A stretch of DNA of 64,000 nt, from the NCBI GenBank assembly GCA_037577475.1, contig CM075201.1:12319501-12383500 (forward strand), written 5' to 3'. Source of the stretch: Chaunax sp. Z400. Lineage: Eukaryota > Chordata > Actinopteri > Lophiiformes > Chaunacidae. Positions 35,288-49,039 of this stretch are shown piece by piece; within the stretch, counting starts at the first letter, position 1, and every line of letters starts with the position of its first letter. Both the position numbers and the translations under genes were made by a program. Under the pieces are notes generated by a model. The model worked only from the letters and a program-made list of their open reading frames with translations, was not told the DNA's origin and did not search any database.

Positions 35288-35776
35288 CTGTGGAAATAAG
35301 ACATATTGTCATGCCAGCCACGATTTATATTGTGAAAACTTTTGAGATGCGTCTTTGCCCACATGATTAAAAGTAAAAAAAATCAGCGTCTACTCACCGA
35401 TGGAGATGCAGTGGAACTGTCGCGGGTCGGGGACTGAGTATGCAGCTTGATATATCGCAGGTGCGTGGCTGAGGTTGACACTGTTGGATGAAGAGTGTTG
35501 CCTCGACAGGGCCGAGTGACAGTACTGTGAGCTGAAGGGAGGAAAGGACGCCTTAAGAAGCGGCAGCGTCGGTGGTGATGGATGGAGCTGGGATGCGGTC
35601 ATGCACAGCGGACAGAAGCACAGCAGCCCGGCTTTCCTGGAGTGGCAGGAGCCCGCCATCCCATGCGGATTGTGCGGCGAGTGCACGGCGTATGGGAATA
35701 AAGGTGGGTTGTTCTCGCTCCCCTTGTCGTTGGCCTCCCTTAAAATCAAGGAATCCACGAGAAAAGACCTCGGCAT
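34935..35776 (-). CDS. gsx1: GS homeobox 1 (ParaHox transcription factor)
   Basis: This nuclear homeodomain factor patterns ventral forebrain, hindbrain and spinal interneuron progenitors in vertebrates. Two exons, 35776-35398 and 35287-34935, are split by a 110-base intron (GTGAGT to CACAG) and give 243 residues (human GSX1 is 264). The start MPRSFLVDSLIL is a SNAG-type repression motif. A Cys/Pro block LLCFCPLCMTASQLH follows, then PDPRQFHCISI just before the intron. The homeodomain spans about 136-195 with W48, F49, Q50, N51 and R53 in KIWFQNRR. The acidic Ser-rich tail SEEEEDDIPISPSSSEK matches GSX1. MPRSFLVDSLILREA and the absence of His/Ala repeats separate it from GSX2. An upstream in-frame ATG at 35830 lacks conservation, so the start at 35776 was chosen. 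The gene is intact and convergent to arhgap31; no other ParaHox gene is in the window. Confidence 0.97.
35398..35776 (-). CDS. gsx1: gsx1 exon 1 (SNAG motif and linker)
   Basis: It encodes 126 residues plus one base from ATG to CISI. The donor GTGAGT follows directly at 35397. Confidence 0.95.
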
Positions 35777-35887
35777 GTTTGCAAACTTGTTGATTAGCGT
35801 GGTTGAAGTTGAAGCACGTCGTTGTGACACCCTGCTCTCCTCGGGACGGTGGACAGCGAAGTGGTGCTGAAGGCGCTCCGACGCTCC

Positions 35888-35894
35888 TTAAATA
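35888..35894 (-). promoter_or_regulatory. gsx1: gsx1 TATA-like box
   Basis: TATTTAA on the - strand, 112 bases before the ATG, in a GC-richer stretch. It would place transcription start near 35860 with a 5' UTR of about 85 bases. Confidence 0.5.
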
Positions 35895-35999
35895 GCCACC
35901 ATGGACTCGGTTCGGCCATGTGACGGTTACGCTGTAAGCGCCCAAGAGCTCTCAATAGGGTTTTGTGCCTTTCTCTCGGCATTCCCACTGCACGCTTCC

Positions 36000-38510
36000 C
36001 CATTATTTCACTTGTTAACTAAATGAACTGCATAATGTAGTCTATTCTTGTCAGCCCCACCCACGCCGCAAGAGGCGGCACTGCCCATTCTCCCTTTTAT
36101 CATCACTCTCATTTTATCATAGAGCAGAGCTTAAATTTGAGAGAGAAAACGTTTCTGTCACATACGGAAAGCCCATGTGTATTGAAGTTATGTCTTAGAC
36201 ATGAAGCAGCACAAGTCATAGCCTATAGACTGAAATGTCCGTACAACCAAGCGAGAAAACTTTATGAAATATTTACACATGTTAAAGTAGGCTATATTCA
36301 TTTTCAATAATCTCAGGTAAATTAGAAAATCAATTCCCGTTGTTTATTTTAATAAATATGCCTTTATTTACCGGGCATGTCTCATCACCTGCACGTATAC
36401 ATATATTTTGTGAATAAACAACCATTCCTCTATTAATTTATGTATAGCCTGTTAATTATTTGTTTCTCTATATCTGCATGCTGACAAGTCTTTTGCACTT
36501 GTGTGGCTACTTCACTGACAGTTTTGAGCGCAAACATAAATGGAACAGCTGAATGTAAAGTTTATGCATATCCATTTTAAGGTTAATGTGTCATTTCTGG
36601 GCACAAAAAAAAGGACAAGTCATTGCCTGAAGGCAGTGCTGTTAAAGAGCACTGATTAATTCCTTTGCTCGGGCCCCTGCCGAGTCGGGGGAAAGAATAT
36701 GTAAAAATAACCAGGTTTTCACTCTGCGGCCCTTATTGAATGTCATTGTGGAGGGTTTTCAATGAGAGAGAAAGAGAGTCGAATTAAAGTGTGTGACAGC
36801 GGCGGATAGACGCAACAAAGGCGACTCTGTCATAGAGAAGCCCAGTGCGCAGCGCGTGAAGCCCCCGCCTCGCGCTCTGATTGAATTAAGTAATAGGAAA
36901 ACATTTTCTTTCACTTTAATGCTCCCTGAACAAGACCTTCAAAGGGACAGGAGCCTCGACGTGTGAGTAAATTGTGGAATATGAGTTCACTTCTTCTGAA
37001 TGTGACTTCTTTCACAAAAACAGTCGGTCGGTATCGAAGATAAATACAACATCATGGGCAACAGCGAGCCACGTTATATTAGCCATGTTTGATAAGCTAA
37101 TGATGATGCTAAGCTAGTCCCCACAAAGTTATTAACTTCCGGCTGGATTTCACGAATTGTCTTTCTTTTTGAGCTATCTTAATAATTATTGACAGTGGGG
37201 GGAAAAAAACGTACCATGGTATATTTATTATTTACGTATCACCTGTTAATATATCACAGTTAATACTATTTCCAGTAAATAGTCACGTCCAGGGTATTAG
37301 GTTAGCTCCTGAGCTCCAGACACATGACGGTGTGATGTTATCTGTGTAGTCCTCATGTAAGTGGCCTAATGTGCTCATTCACACCGCTAATCCTCCATTA
37401 AGGCTGGACCTGTAATCAGGCTACGCCATTAAACTACATTAGGTACAAATTAGGAGTAGTTAAACCCTTAAACGAGATAAAATATCTGTCCAAATGATAT
37501 ATTTGTGCCATTTCCCTTTTTTTTATTCTTTTATTCCCAGCCAGAAATTATACAGTCTATCAGTCTTGTTTCACTCTCTGAAAGCTGTAAATACAAATAT
37601 ATAGTTTTTTTTATTTTGATCCTTAATTAGATAATTATTTAACGACACGTTTTCATCATAAGTTAAAAAAAAGAGTTTGCCAGGTTGTGTGCTTTAAACT
37701 AAAAAATAAAATGGACAAAATGTGCCATTCTTTTTTATCCCTGGCCCCACAAACTGCAGATTTTTAAAAAGAATTATATCTCAAATCCAGCTTTTCATAC
37801 CGGCAGGTTGCCTGGATGGTGGTGGCAGCTTGATGTATTGCTTAACATAAAGATGTTATCAAAGGCCCTAATTTTCAAATTACGTACAGCAGTCACCCTG
37901 TGGATAGGAATAGAGGTTTCATGGGTCGTCACGGAGGGAGGCTCATCCTAATTTGCAATCCCAACTGGAGACTGACAAATAGTTTTGACCTCCCTCTGGA
38001 GGCGCGGGCCAGAAGTGCAAAGAATCTCATTCTCCATAATCACTTGTTACTGAGATAAATAATGGAGGGAAATAGCCCACTCACATTACAACAACTCTAT
38101 TACATTTTTTGCACTAGGCCCAAGCTAAAAAAAAATACATTTATAGCCACTTGATAAGGCCAGTGTATCATCACATCCCTATCTGCTTTCCCTCACTGAT
38201 CAGACTGATTCAGCTTCATGTGATCAGTAACTAGCATACAGCTGGGCCTTGGTAAAGCTTCTTAACATTCATGTTTGATAGGGGATGCTCCTGAAATAGT
38301 AAATTATTTATAAGATATTAAGTTGGAACAATTGCCATCACTCAAGTTCATCCCTGATGATAACACTGACCAGGGCCTGCTGTGCCGTTGGAGAAGCACA
38401 TTTTCAGGGGCTTTTATGCAATTATACCCAAAGATCTCGTGCCTTAATGACATAAAGAGAGCAGTCTGTTTATGGAGATGTAGTCAATATCTCCTTTTCT
38501 TTTTGGTATG
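36000..38510. promoter_or_regulatory. Upstream flank of gsx1 with candidate conserved islands
   Basis: There are no coding frames. The most enhancer-like islands are about 36640-36960 (AGAGCACTGATTAATTCC, GACGCAACAAAGGCGACTC, ATTGAATTAAGTAATAGG) and about 37890-38070 (CATCCTAATTTGCAATCCC, CTCCATAATCACTTG). Both carry clustered homeodomain and Sox-type words. Conservation was not tested. Confidence 0.3.
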
Positions 38511-40574
38511 AATAATTCATAGTTTAAGACACTATCCCCCCTCACTTAATATGTACACACACTTAAACACCCACACATCTCTAATACAAATGATGGTTTT
38601 AGCTGACAGTGTAACAGGATTTAAGGTCCCAGTGGGGTTTGGCCCAGCCGTGGATGGGCGCTGTGACTGTCGACGTGACACAGAGGGTCGGCCGCCCCTC
38701 CTAATCTCCCCCTGAGGCAACATCACAGACTGCAGATCTTGCTGCACCTCTATGAGCGCACAAAGGGGTTGATTATCATTCATATGCTCAGCACAAACAC
38801 CAGTCCAATAGATAACAGATGACACATAAGTACCAGCTGAATAGTGCAATATGTTTAGGCTGCTGGAGTCTATAGGGACTAATGAATCCTTAAGATAGAG
38901 GGAGCCTGACAAAGAGAGGCAGTCAGTTGAGGTACCAGAATGTGACAGATATAAGGCTCTACAGGTGAAAGTGGACTGCAATTAAACACAGGAATCAAAA
39001 TGCCTTTTTGTTACTGATATAGACCAAAATGCAAGGAATGAAATAATGTTTATGAGTTTTATCATACTGACTGGTGACTGATGGTGTTTCAGCGATCGTT
39101 TCTGGGTCAAGGATATTTAAGTGATCATTTTAAGATGATAATTGTGTGAAAGTGATACTTACCACAGCATGGCCTCCCACTTAAACAGATCAAATGACAT
39201 TTGGTCTTCATTAAAGTTCACAGAAAAGCGAATCAAAAATAAAAACTCATTTTGTAACGTACGCAGAAAAATGTTTTCAGGTGTTCAGGTTTTTTGCTCA
39301 TATTTGACGGACTGTTCTTCAAAATGTTTTACTGGCTCATTTATTTACGAGTCGTCAGAAATGCAGCGGTTCAAAGACAGGCCTGGAGCTGGATTTATTA
39401 TGTATACATCATGTGAATTTAAGGATACGGCCTCAAGACTGCAGCTGTGTCAACTTTTTTACACTCTCAATTTCTCTGCCACAACACAGTTGTTTCATAT
39501 CAGGAGTGCATGCAGAACAGAACGGTCAAATTAAGTTAAAAAAAAGCCTAAATGTTTTACTCAGTCTGTGCTGCTGTAAATACAGTTCACTATGACCTCA
39601 TTCACCTTGGATTAACAGCAGGGTGAGAACTATAGAACCAATGGAAACCATTTGATTTTGATTGTGTCAGTTTCTGACTTGTGTGATAATTAGGGAGTGT
39701 TCAGGAGACACTCACTTTCAAAACTATCAAACACTCTGGCACTGAGAAGTAAAACCTGTCTTTTTAAAAAAAAACTTTACTGACTTTTTGATGCAAAAAT
39801 CTCTAGTTTTAGATCCATTTGAGATTTCATTCTTTGACTCTGTGTGTTTCGTTTTTTCAGCACAGTCCTGAGGCCATCAAAAAAAAAGTACAGGCAACAC
39901 AACAAAGGCACTGAGTCTCTTCTGGGTCCTCCACAAGTGTCATCCTCAAATAAAGACGTACAAGACAAGAAAGTGTAAATAAAGGTAATATAATGATTAG
40001 ATAACTTTAATTTAACACACCTCTCTGTCCCTTTCTTCACAATGTTTATCTTTATGGTTATTTGTGTGCTTTCTGAAGACTGGAACTTTGGCTGTACTGG
40101 AATTGAAAAGAGAACCCCACTGATAGTATACAAAGCAGAGAACTGCCAATAATGCACCCTGGTGAGCTGGTAAGTTGTAAGTGGTGTGGTAAGTTCCCCA
40201 AATGAAGTCTCACTTTTACTTTTATGCAAGTATAAAAAAAAAATCTCAAGCAACATGGAACTGCATGAGTTTGAAGCGCTTACAAAACATAGAAAGCTTG
40301 AGTACACAGACCATTGACTTGACTATGCTTTGTGACTTTATTTCATTTAATTCATTTCGGCCACAGATACAAACAGCCAAAATAAAGTTCCTCTATTTTT
40401 TGTAATTGTAAGATAATCGGTTGGGGTTTTTTTTCTGAAACATGCTATTACTAATATGTTGTATGTTTGTTTGACATATTTTGTGTTTGTGAAAAAAAGA
40501 ACTGCCAAGAATGTTTTCACTCGTGGCCATTTGTTTTTTGGTTGGATTGTCAGCAAGATGTGTTAAATATGTTC

Positions 40575-40912
40575 AAACTATTGAACATATTTCCATGAGA
40601 CTTGGTGGGAGGATGGGTCTCGGACCAGAGTAGACCCCATTCATTTTGGCATTTTTCAACATTTTCTTTCATTCCTATGGAATAGTGCATGGATCTGGAT
40701 GCAAAACAACCAGACATCAAAATCTATGGGTGTGTGCAATATGGTACAGATCCAAATAAAAATCCAGATCCACTGGATTAAAATGGTTAGCTGTTATAAA
40801 TCCAGTAACCTTACTAGGCTATGAGTTTGATTTTGGATAAGGTTTGAATAAATTAAAGGAGACTGCAGGGCTTGGTGGAGGTATGTGCTCTACTGAGTGC
40901 CATTGTAGTTAA
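40575..40912. repeat. Dispersed repeat (ACTTGGTGGGAGGATGGG ... CTCTACTGAGTGCC)
   Basis: It starts CCATGAGACTTGGTGGGAGG, has GGTACAGATCCAAATAAAAA and TCCAGATCCACTGGAT in the middle, and ends GGTGGAGGTATGTGCTCTAC. I recall this as a common dispersed family in fish. It appears full-length but diverged and is non-coding. Confidence 0.6.
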
Positions 40913-41572
40913 TAGTGTTTCCTGTTTGCAAAGAACAAAGTGTTTGTTAGAAACGTGTTGTGTTTTGTTACATTTCTGCACGTAGAAACAAGAAAAATGA
41001 GGACTGATGTGACTGACATGCTAAAAAAGTTTGATTCACTCTTCTTTTTTTCCACATTTTCGATCTGCATTCACTTTGTCTCTCTCATGATTTCTCTCGT
41101 AATGGTAAATGTGTTTGCTGAATTATGCTTCCGTCTGCTGTGTAGAGCCCCTCTGATGTGGTTGTGTCCAGGTCAAGTGCTGTTGCTAGGTGCATCCTGT
41201 CAGCTATGGTTGCCTCAAAACAGCTTCATTGACAGTCTCAGCACTCAGGATCTGAACTAAAAAGAGATAATGAATAACTAATAATCAAAATAGTGCCAAG
41301 TGTTACTCCAAACTACTCTGAGTTAGCGTTTGAGCAGTTCCTTTTTTTTTCTTCACCATTTGTTGTCATAAGTTCAACAGCAAGCATTTACAGCAAAGTA
41401 ATACATGTATATAGTGTAAGTCGTCAAATTCGATCATTCATCCAGCTCATTTATTTGATGTCTTTGACTTTTCTGGTCTGTGCTCTCACTCCCAGTTTCC
41501 TCACTGCACCTCCAAACTAATAAGTTTCAAACGGCTCAACAATGGAGGGAAAGCAAACGAAACATGTTTAAG

Positions 41573-41611
41573 TTATTATTATTAGTAGTAGTAGTAGTAG
41601 TTGTTGTTGTT
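41573..41611. repeat. Compound TTA/TAG/TTG trinucleotide repeat
   Basis: (TTA)n, then (TAG)n, then (TTG)n, three adjoining short arrays that look like successive point-mutated expansions of one unit. Confidence 0.9.
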
Positions 41612-43551
41612 ACCTGTCCCCAAGTTTCTGCTGGCAAAACTGAGCAGCAAATTTCAGGAATCTTAATATGTTCATGTTTGGGCCTGAGATTAGAATTTCT
41701 AGCATTTTCATAAACACGGTTAAAGATGGTGTTTCAGCTTCATCTAAGTAAAGCATCATTTTGTGTCTTCTCCAGGGTGCTGTCTCTTGTAGCATTGCTA
41801 ACTTTCTGATAAGGAAATGGAGCAGTTAGGGAAACTGGGCCAGTCTGAAAACAAACTCTACAGCCTGAAAACACAGAATGAGATTTTTTTTTAAATTATC
41901 TGATTAAAAAAACAAAGAAATGTAAGACAGTGATACTTGTCCTTCATAACATTGATAACAACAATGAAGTGACCATTTTTGATGCAGCTGAAATGTAGGT
42001 GTTCCCTTTATACCTATTTATAGTCTCTCATTTGTGGTTGTAGGTTTCAATAAGATTGACTCCAGAAATCACTGATCTGGTGTTGTTTGCACTTTTGCTT
42101 TTTTTTTCAATGTAATTTACACAGGAAAGATGGAATTGAGTTAACTGGCAGATGCTCCGTGTCAAAGCAGAAAGTAGTTTAAAAAACATTCATACTTAGC
42201 AGAAAGGAGCATGCTATGGGCCTGGCCTGGTCTTGACAAGAATAAATGGGAAATAGATGCAAAGCTGACAGTCAGGCTTACTAATGATCCCATTTACATC
42301 TAAATGTGATGCTGTTATGGGAACTAAAATGGCCACGTTGTTCTTCCATGTTTTTTGGTTTTTTTTCTTCAACTTAAGAATAAGAATAAATAGCACAAAG
42401 CAACACTGTTATACTATTTGACGTCCAACGTCCTTCATACTATAGTATTTGTCGAGTGTGTCTTCTGACATGCACGTAGCGTCAATCCTCACAGTTTTCT
42501 TCATGAATGACATGAATGAAAAGTTGGAAGTTTGGTTTTTCTCACCAAATTGTTAGAGAAACTTCACAGAGCCATTAGAGGTCTAAATATCTTTGGATGA
42601 TTTCAAATTCCCTTTTGATGTAAATCCATTGGTTCTGCTATAGATATGTCTCAAACTTCCCCTTTGACCCTATTCATATAGAAGCCTTGAAATGCTCTTC
42701 AAAAGGGTTTGTTACCCTGCTGAGGTCAGTCGCCGATTACGTATGGCTGACTCACATTTTTCCAAATCAGTAGACTTTTGGCCTAGAAATAACAGGTCAA
42801 ACCAATGAATTTAATGAACTCTCAAAGACACAAAGAATGCCTCTTGCCATTTGAACCCCAATAAAGGGATATGGGCAGGTCAGCCAGCCCTTTCATGGGG
42901 TTTGTACACAAATGTGACAGAATGCGGCTGCTTCAGTGTCTGCGCTGACAAGTTGTTCAAAGTGTTGGGGATGTCAGTGATGGTGCCTTCATCCACACTG
43001 CCCTCCTTTGTTCCCTATTTTGTGTCTGTTGCTCTTTCAGGAACAGTCTCACAAGTACAAAGGCGAAAGAATGCAAAGCGCCTTTTGCGATGTTCTGTTT
43101 GCCTCATTTCTCTCCACATAATGTTGTGCTGTAGGCGAACAAGTAGGAGACTTCATTGTAGAGAAAACAAAGCAGAATCACGGCAGAGGACAACTTCTAA
43201 TGGTGAATCGCTGCACCTCCTTCCTTTTCGCCACTTTGCTTTTCTGATCCTCCCCTCATTCACCTCACCCTTCATCTATCGTCACTTTCTCCGCTCAGAG
43301 TTTTCATTTTTCGATGCTCCCGATGTTTCCAGTAGGTTCTCCTCAAGGGCATTTTGAGAATGAAAGGCCAAAGAGACAGAGAAAGAAAGAAAACAAGTAG
43401 TTGAATTTCCTAGTATTTGCAAAAGTGTCTGCATTAAGTGTGTTTCCTCAATGCAGCTGCCAAGTTGTTGTGTGCTTGGTTGAGTAAAAAAACATATGGT
43501 ATGTGTGTGTTCGCTTAATTGAATCAATTGGAGACCCATGGGAAACCACCA

Positions 43552-43560
43552 GGGGGGGGG
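43552..43560. repeat. Poly-G run, 9 bases
   Basis: A homopolymer at the start of a purine-rich stretch reaching about 43615. Confidence 0.85.
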
Positions 43561-45034
43561 TAAGGGTTAAGGAGGAGGGAGGTCAGAGAGTTAGAGCAGG
43601 AGGGAGGAGGGGATAAACACTCCAAAAAACAATTCATGTAATCATTACTTACAAATGTTCAGCTCAGCACTTCATTATTACCTCCTTCTCAGCGTGTTTG
43701 TCTCAACAACAGGATAATGATGAGCTTCAGGAGAAAGTCTTAAAGGAAGCACAATCTAAAACCACTGTGGCTCCTTGCAGTTTATGGTTCTCTCATTAAT
43801 GACCTCCTGCGGTCGGCTCATTTCCTCTCCATTCATCTCGCATTAGCCTCCTTTCAGATGTCACTGTTTGAATGGAGCTTGTTTTAATTTTCTCAGGGAT
43901 ACAAATGTTTGGATGTCAACACAAACTTCCTAACATTTTGACATTTTAAAGCCAAGCCACTTTTTTCTACCACGTGACAGAGGGACTTCTGCGAAAAAAA
44001 ACATTTTGACGAGGGAAAAAAATGAATTAACAGAATAATTTCCGAGGTTTTGAAGCTTTTGTTTTAAAGTTCGAGGTAGGAAACCTTTTCCAAATATAAG
44101 AATGTTCCCACTCTTGTAGGGATGGAGTTGTTTCCTGAGTGACAGCAACACAGCAAGCCAATGAATGAGAAATTTAGGAACATTTGCATTAGTAAGAGTA
44201 GACCCCCCCTGTATGATTTTCATAACCAATATCCCCTTTTCTTCTCAAATTTCTATTGCAGGCATTGTGTTTTGAAGTTGGCCTTTGTTTGATTTTTTTC
44301 CCCCCACTTTGTGGTTGTAGCATTTTATTTCTCCCCGCCCTCATCCTAATGACCTCTGCAACGGCTTTTTACTCCGTCTCATGCACTGCTTTTCACCAAA
44401 CGGGGAATATATGGCTCGGCCTCAACTTTCACTCAAGAGTTATGACGTAAGCAGTGTGAAAAAGAGGTTTAGGCTAATTCAATGTGTATCTATGACCACA
44501 TATGAGTCGCTGCGATGACGGGTCACTGCCCATCTCACAGGGTCCCCCAGTTTTCTGCAGATGCGCTCTATTCAGACGGCAACACGCGGCGGGACACTGC
44601 TGGGAGGTAGTTACTATTTCTTCATTACCATAGAAACTAACACACTGGCTTTCAGCTGGTCTAGGCCAGGGGTCCACTGACACTAACTTTCACACTACTC
44701 TAGTCCTGACAACGCCCAAAATGGATCTCAGCCTACTGAATAATGCCCATTTGTATGCTATGACAGAAAAAAATAAAGAGGCCTCCTTTTTGGGGCTCTT
44801 GTTATAATGAACACAAGATGGGAAAAACAGATGAGCACTAATATGGACTAAAGCAGTCAAGTATGAACTACAGCAGTTTGCATGTCACAGTGAAGAGTAC
44901 ACCCTGTTATCAGTATGTAGAGTCACATTTATCTTGTCCAGCAGCAGTGGAGGTTGTTAAAGCTGTCTGGACAAATCCGCTCTCATTGCAAAGCGTTTAT
45001 GAGTATCGGAAAATGTGCAAGTTTAAAGGAACCA

Positions 45035-45400
45035 AACCTTAAAGGAACAGTTTTGACATTTTTAAGAAATACATGTATTCTTCCATGAATAGCTCCATGA
45101 GAAGATCTGTAGAGTGCATATGATGTCATCAGCTGGATATCTTGGCATTAAGACTGAAAGCAGAGGGGAGTAGTCTTGATCTTGTTAATTAATAATTGAT
45201 TTTTTTTTTGTTTAATCTGTACTAAAACAAGGCGTAAAAATGGAACAGTTGAGTTTATGCACTGAAGTACCACTTCTTACTTGGCAGAGCCACACTATTT
45301 CCCATATTTCCAGTCTTTGTGCTAAGCTAAGCTAACTGGCTGCTGGCTTACCCTACAGATGATCTCTATCCTTCTCCTTGTTTCCTTGCTCTCTGCTGTT
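45035..45400. repeat. Dispersed MITE-like fish repeat
   Basis: It begins AAAGGAACAGTTTTGACATT, contains GTTTAATCTGTACTAAAACA in the middle and ends with TTTGTGCTAAGCTAAGCTAA and CTGGCTGCTGGCTT. I recall this as one of the most abundant percomorph repeats; intact copies have inverted ends. This copy is diverged, and its right terminal repeat is not recognisable. Confidence 0.7.
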
Positions 45401-46019
45401 GTGAAGTGTGTCTGTTGCTGGACAACTATGGGAGTTTAATGGCAGAATATGTAATTTTCCATCAATCCTTAATGTTTTTGTGTAACTGGTATACAGTAGG
45501 TAATTAGATGGTGTTGAACACTTCACAAAAAAAAAAAAACTTGAGCAACAGGTTAGCTACAGTAAATCCACTGTCAATAAAAGTTAATCTTGTCCAATGG
45601 AGGCTCCAGGGTAGGTTGTAGTCTTTTTAATTTTCTTTTTTACTTCCCATTTACTTCCTATTTGTTTCTGCAGCTGCACAGCTGTGTAGCTCTAATGCCA
45701 GAAATGTAATTCTTAATGAATGATGTATATATTACATGGTATGGGTAATAATTGGGCATTGTGGAAGGTACAAGGTCAGAGTTCACAATTGATCCTCTCA
45801 CCCCTGGCAGGTGCAGCTCACAGGAGTGAGAGGAGGCGGCCCCTCATCTCTCCCACCTCTTCACGCTGCTCAACGAGAGAAAGGGAGGAGTGTAAATGAG
45901 TGCACTCCAGAAAGCCATCACCTGCTCCCTCCACCCGAAAATACCCACTAACTCTGCCAGGCAGAGATATCCTACAACCCCAGCTCAAATTTCTCCAACT
46001 CTGATTAATGGGAGAGATG

Positions 46020-46044
46020 GGAGAGAGAGAGAGGGAGAGGGAGA
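46020..46044. repeat. (GA)n-rich microsatellite
   Basis: GA units with GG interruptions in a purine-rich stretch starting near 46009. Confidence 0.8.
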
Positions 46045-49039
46045 TATGGACTGAGGGCTGGGGCTTAAGAATTTCAACTATTAGCATCCATGCCGAGATT
46101 TTGTTTTGTGTTTTTTTCATCTGTTTTGTTGTTTAGAGTATTAACACATTCATCTGCAGCAAAATGTACATTTGTCATGCTTATAGAGGGAACTGAATTG
46201 GACTGGAAGGGGCATTGAGTTTGTGCACACAGAGAGCCCAAGGGTGAGGCTGTGTATAGATGGGTGTCCCTCCCAGCTTCTCCCAGATTCTCCCTCTATT
46301 GTGACTTTGAGTGAATGTATCCTCTTGCTAAGGGCACTGGAATGTGTCTTCTCAACTCGTGTGATGGATGGGGCCTTGTTTTGCACTCCTCCGCCCCTCC
46401 CTCTGAATCCCTCTTTCTCCCTCTCAGCCTTTGACTCTTTCATCACATCCTTTTATTCTGCACCAATAAAAGTCAGTGATTCTTCACCAGCCGTTGTGCA
46501 GATCTGAGGTCCGCTGTTATTTTTCATCAGGAGTGTGTCACACATCACCATTCAGCCCCTCCGTCACACAAATTCAGACACTGGCACAGAGGCCGAAGCA
46601 GGTGGAGATACACCATCAATGAATTAGTCAAATGAGACACTCACTGGGCATATCCTTTAAATTTAATTTAAATACTTGGTTAATTTAGTAGGTCTCTATT
46701 GCCGTTTATGCACAAGGGTGATATACGGTTTTTGCTAGAATGAGTTATAAATGTTGTAGTTTTTTTTTAAATGCTAGCACTAACATTTCTACCACGAGGA
46801 CCCAATAATATTGATGATAATAATAACAAAAATAATAATAAAAGGCCAAATAAAAGCATGAAAAATGAATAAAACTAAATACATGCTCTTTGTTCTGCAC
46901 GACAATGTAAACCATAAATTTTAAACGAAAGCTTTCTAAAAAATCTTGAAAATCTTCCTGTAATATTGCAGTTATAAAAGAGATGAACATAAATCACATG
47001 CACAGTGAACATGCATCATGTCACGTGCTAAAAGATGACCCAAGGTGAGATCTTCATAAATGCTTTCCCCATCTCTCTCCCTCTCCCCTCATTACCTACC
47101 GTCGACTCTAATAAAGGCACAAAAATAATACAGCTTGCTCAAAATCCATTAACTTGGAAAACAAACGTAGGGAACGATTATCATTCCACAAGTTTCTGTT
47201 GCCTACATTAACGCTTCGACTAAGACGTCACCATTAAAAGATTCTGCTGAAAATCAATGTGATAAAACTGAATTATTCCACCCCGTTTTCCAGTACTTTC
47301 AACGGGTCAAAAAGAGCTGGTTTAACGCCTTGATGACAGAGAGAGCCCCAACATTTACCTTGTTTTTACTGCATGTTTGTGAACAGAGGATAAAGATACA
47401 AAGAACTGTTTCATAAGTGTTTACTGTTCCGTTCCAGCAGTCAAACACTTTACATTGAAAACTATTACAGTTTGTTTATAATAAAACAATGACTGTCCTT
47501 CTCATGGCAAAGCCTTTATCAGTGTTCACATCCCCAGGTCATTTGAATGGAACATGAGCCAAACACGACTGCATCAGTGTAATTACCAGAAGAAAATCAT
47601 TATTATACATTACAACCCAGTGCAGCGCGGCCTGTTTCCTCACAGTATATTTATCCACTGCCATTCATCCTTAAAAAGGGCCAAATCTTCCTCTTAACTA
47701 GTATCTATTACAAAGTATTTGATTCTATATTGTTCATTCCCATCATTTTTTCCCCACTGTTTTGCAGAGTACATCCCAAGATATCCACTCTGCTCAGATA
47801 CCCCATGCTCAGACATCACCAGGGGCCTCACGGAAAACAAGTGTCTCTATTTAAAAGCATTACTCAACAGAGTGTTACATAAGAAGCTCTGAACGAGAGT
47901 CAAGTTTTCAAAAAATGAATCATCAAACAACAATATCCTGGAACTCACAGCACTTTATGACATTTTACACAATCTAAAAAGACTCATACACACCTAAATA
48001 CAGACAGAAGTATCACTTAGATGGACATGAACACATTTTATCCTCAGCTTTAGGTATGGATGCACATATGGTCAATACTAATACCACTAATTATAAGTAG
48101 ACCATTGCAGTTATTATTTCAGATTCAGTTAAGGTGCATTTACCATGATAACTAATTTAAATACTAAAACGGGACTCATAGGGAAAATAATGAAACAAAT
48201 GTGAGCAAATGAAAAGATGGCAGAAAATAAGTCCTTGTACTGACTTTAAAATGTGTCTCAGATAATATTACAATTTTGGAATCAATTATTCTTAGTTGAA
48301 ATAACATAGTAATTAATAGAGCTATCATTTACCCAATTTAATTGTCTTAATTGATTTCCTCAGATCAAGCCAGCTGATTGGCTCTGACAGCAGATGCAAC
48401 GAAAGATATCACCACGCTGACTTCACCAGTTTATTAAGTACACTGTCTCAACTTTGAATTATTGAAATATGTTTGTTTTGTTCAAAATATTTTTCCGTTC
48501 ACCTTGGAGGAAAGATAAATAACATGTCTCACGCAGTTTGAAACAAGATAATGAAGTTTACTTGAAAGTCTTACTGCCAAGCAAGGATTCATCTCAATGA
48601 AACTGATTGAAACAAAAGTAATGTGATTGGATGATTGGTTTTGACAATTAGGGCTGAAAATAAGGTGTTTTTTTTAAATCTGAAAGATTCAATAATTAAA
48701 CAGAAACTTCAAAATGTTGAAGTCCTCCAAACGATTTTACTAAATGTTTGTAAAAGCTAAATTCATGAAGTCATTGCTGAGGAAATTAAGTACATTTACT
48801 GACATTTCAAATATCTATGACTTGTTACACGCTCCAAATTTCATACGTGCTTTTATTTTCACAAGCATTCAAATGACCAAAAATCAAAGATTAGAAATAA
48901 AAAAAATTTAAAAATCAAACAGAGTTGTGTAGAATGATGTATTTTTTCTCTCCTTTCCCTACTAGCTCCATCTTCAGCAGCATCAAAAGTAACATGCTGC
49001 TAATACATTGACGCTTCAGTATTATGATGTCATATTAAA

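Larger units (their letters stand above)
38511..47000. other. Gene-free stretch, part 1 of the gsx1-side desert
   Basis: Three long open frames (149-176 codons) exist but show no protein family. Dispersed repeats lie near 40.6-40.9 kb and 45.0-45.4 kb, with microsatellites at 41.57 and 46.02 kb and a G run at 43552-43560. The rest is AT-rich and unremarkable. Confidence 0.5.

Noticed and set aside
35553..35945. 130-codon frame overlapping gsx1 exon 1 in another frame
   Set aside because: Shadow frame in GC-richer coding DNA; the SNAG-motif frame is the conserved one.
38532..38981. Open frame of 149 codons on the - strand
   Set aside because: No homology recognised and no promoter or splice context. 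It could be an unannotated exon, but there is no positive evidence.
39777..40307. Open frame of 176 codons on the - strand
   Set aside because: No recognisable domain, low-complexity patches (FLYL, FFFD), no splice or neighbour support. Long chance frames are expected in 64 kb.
42851..43357. Open frame of 168 codons on the + strand
   Set aside because: The translation resembles no family I know and is rich in Ser, Phe, Cys and Arg without pattern.
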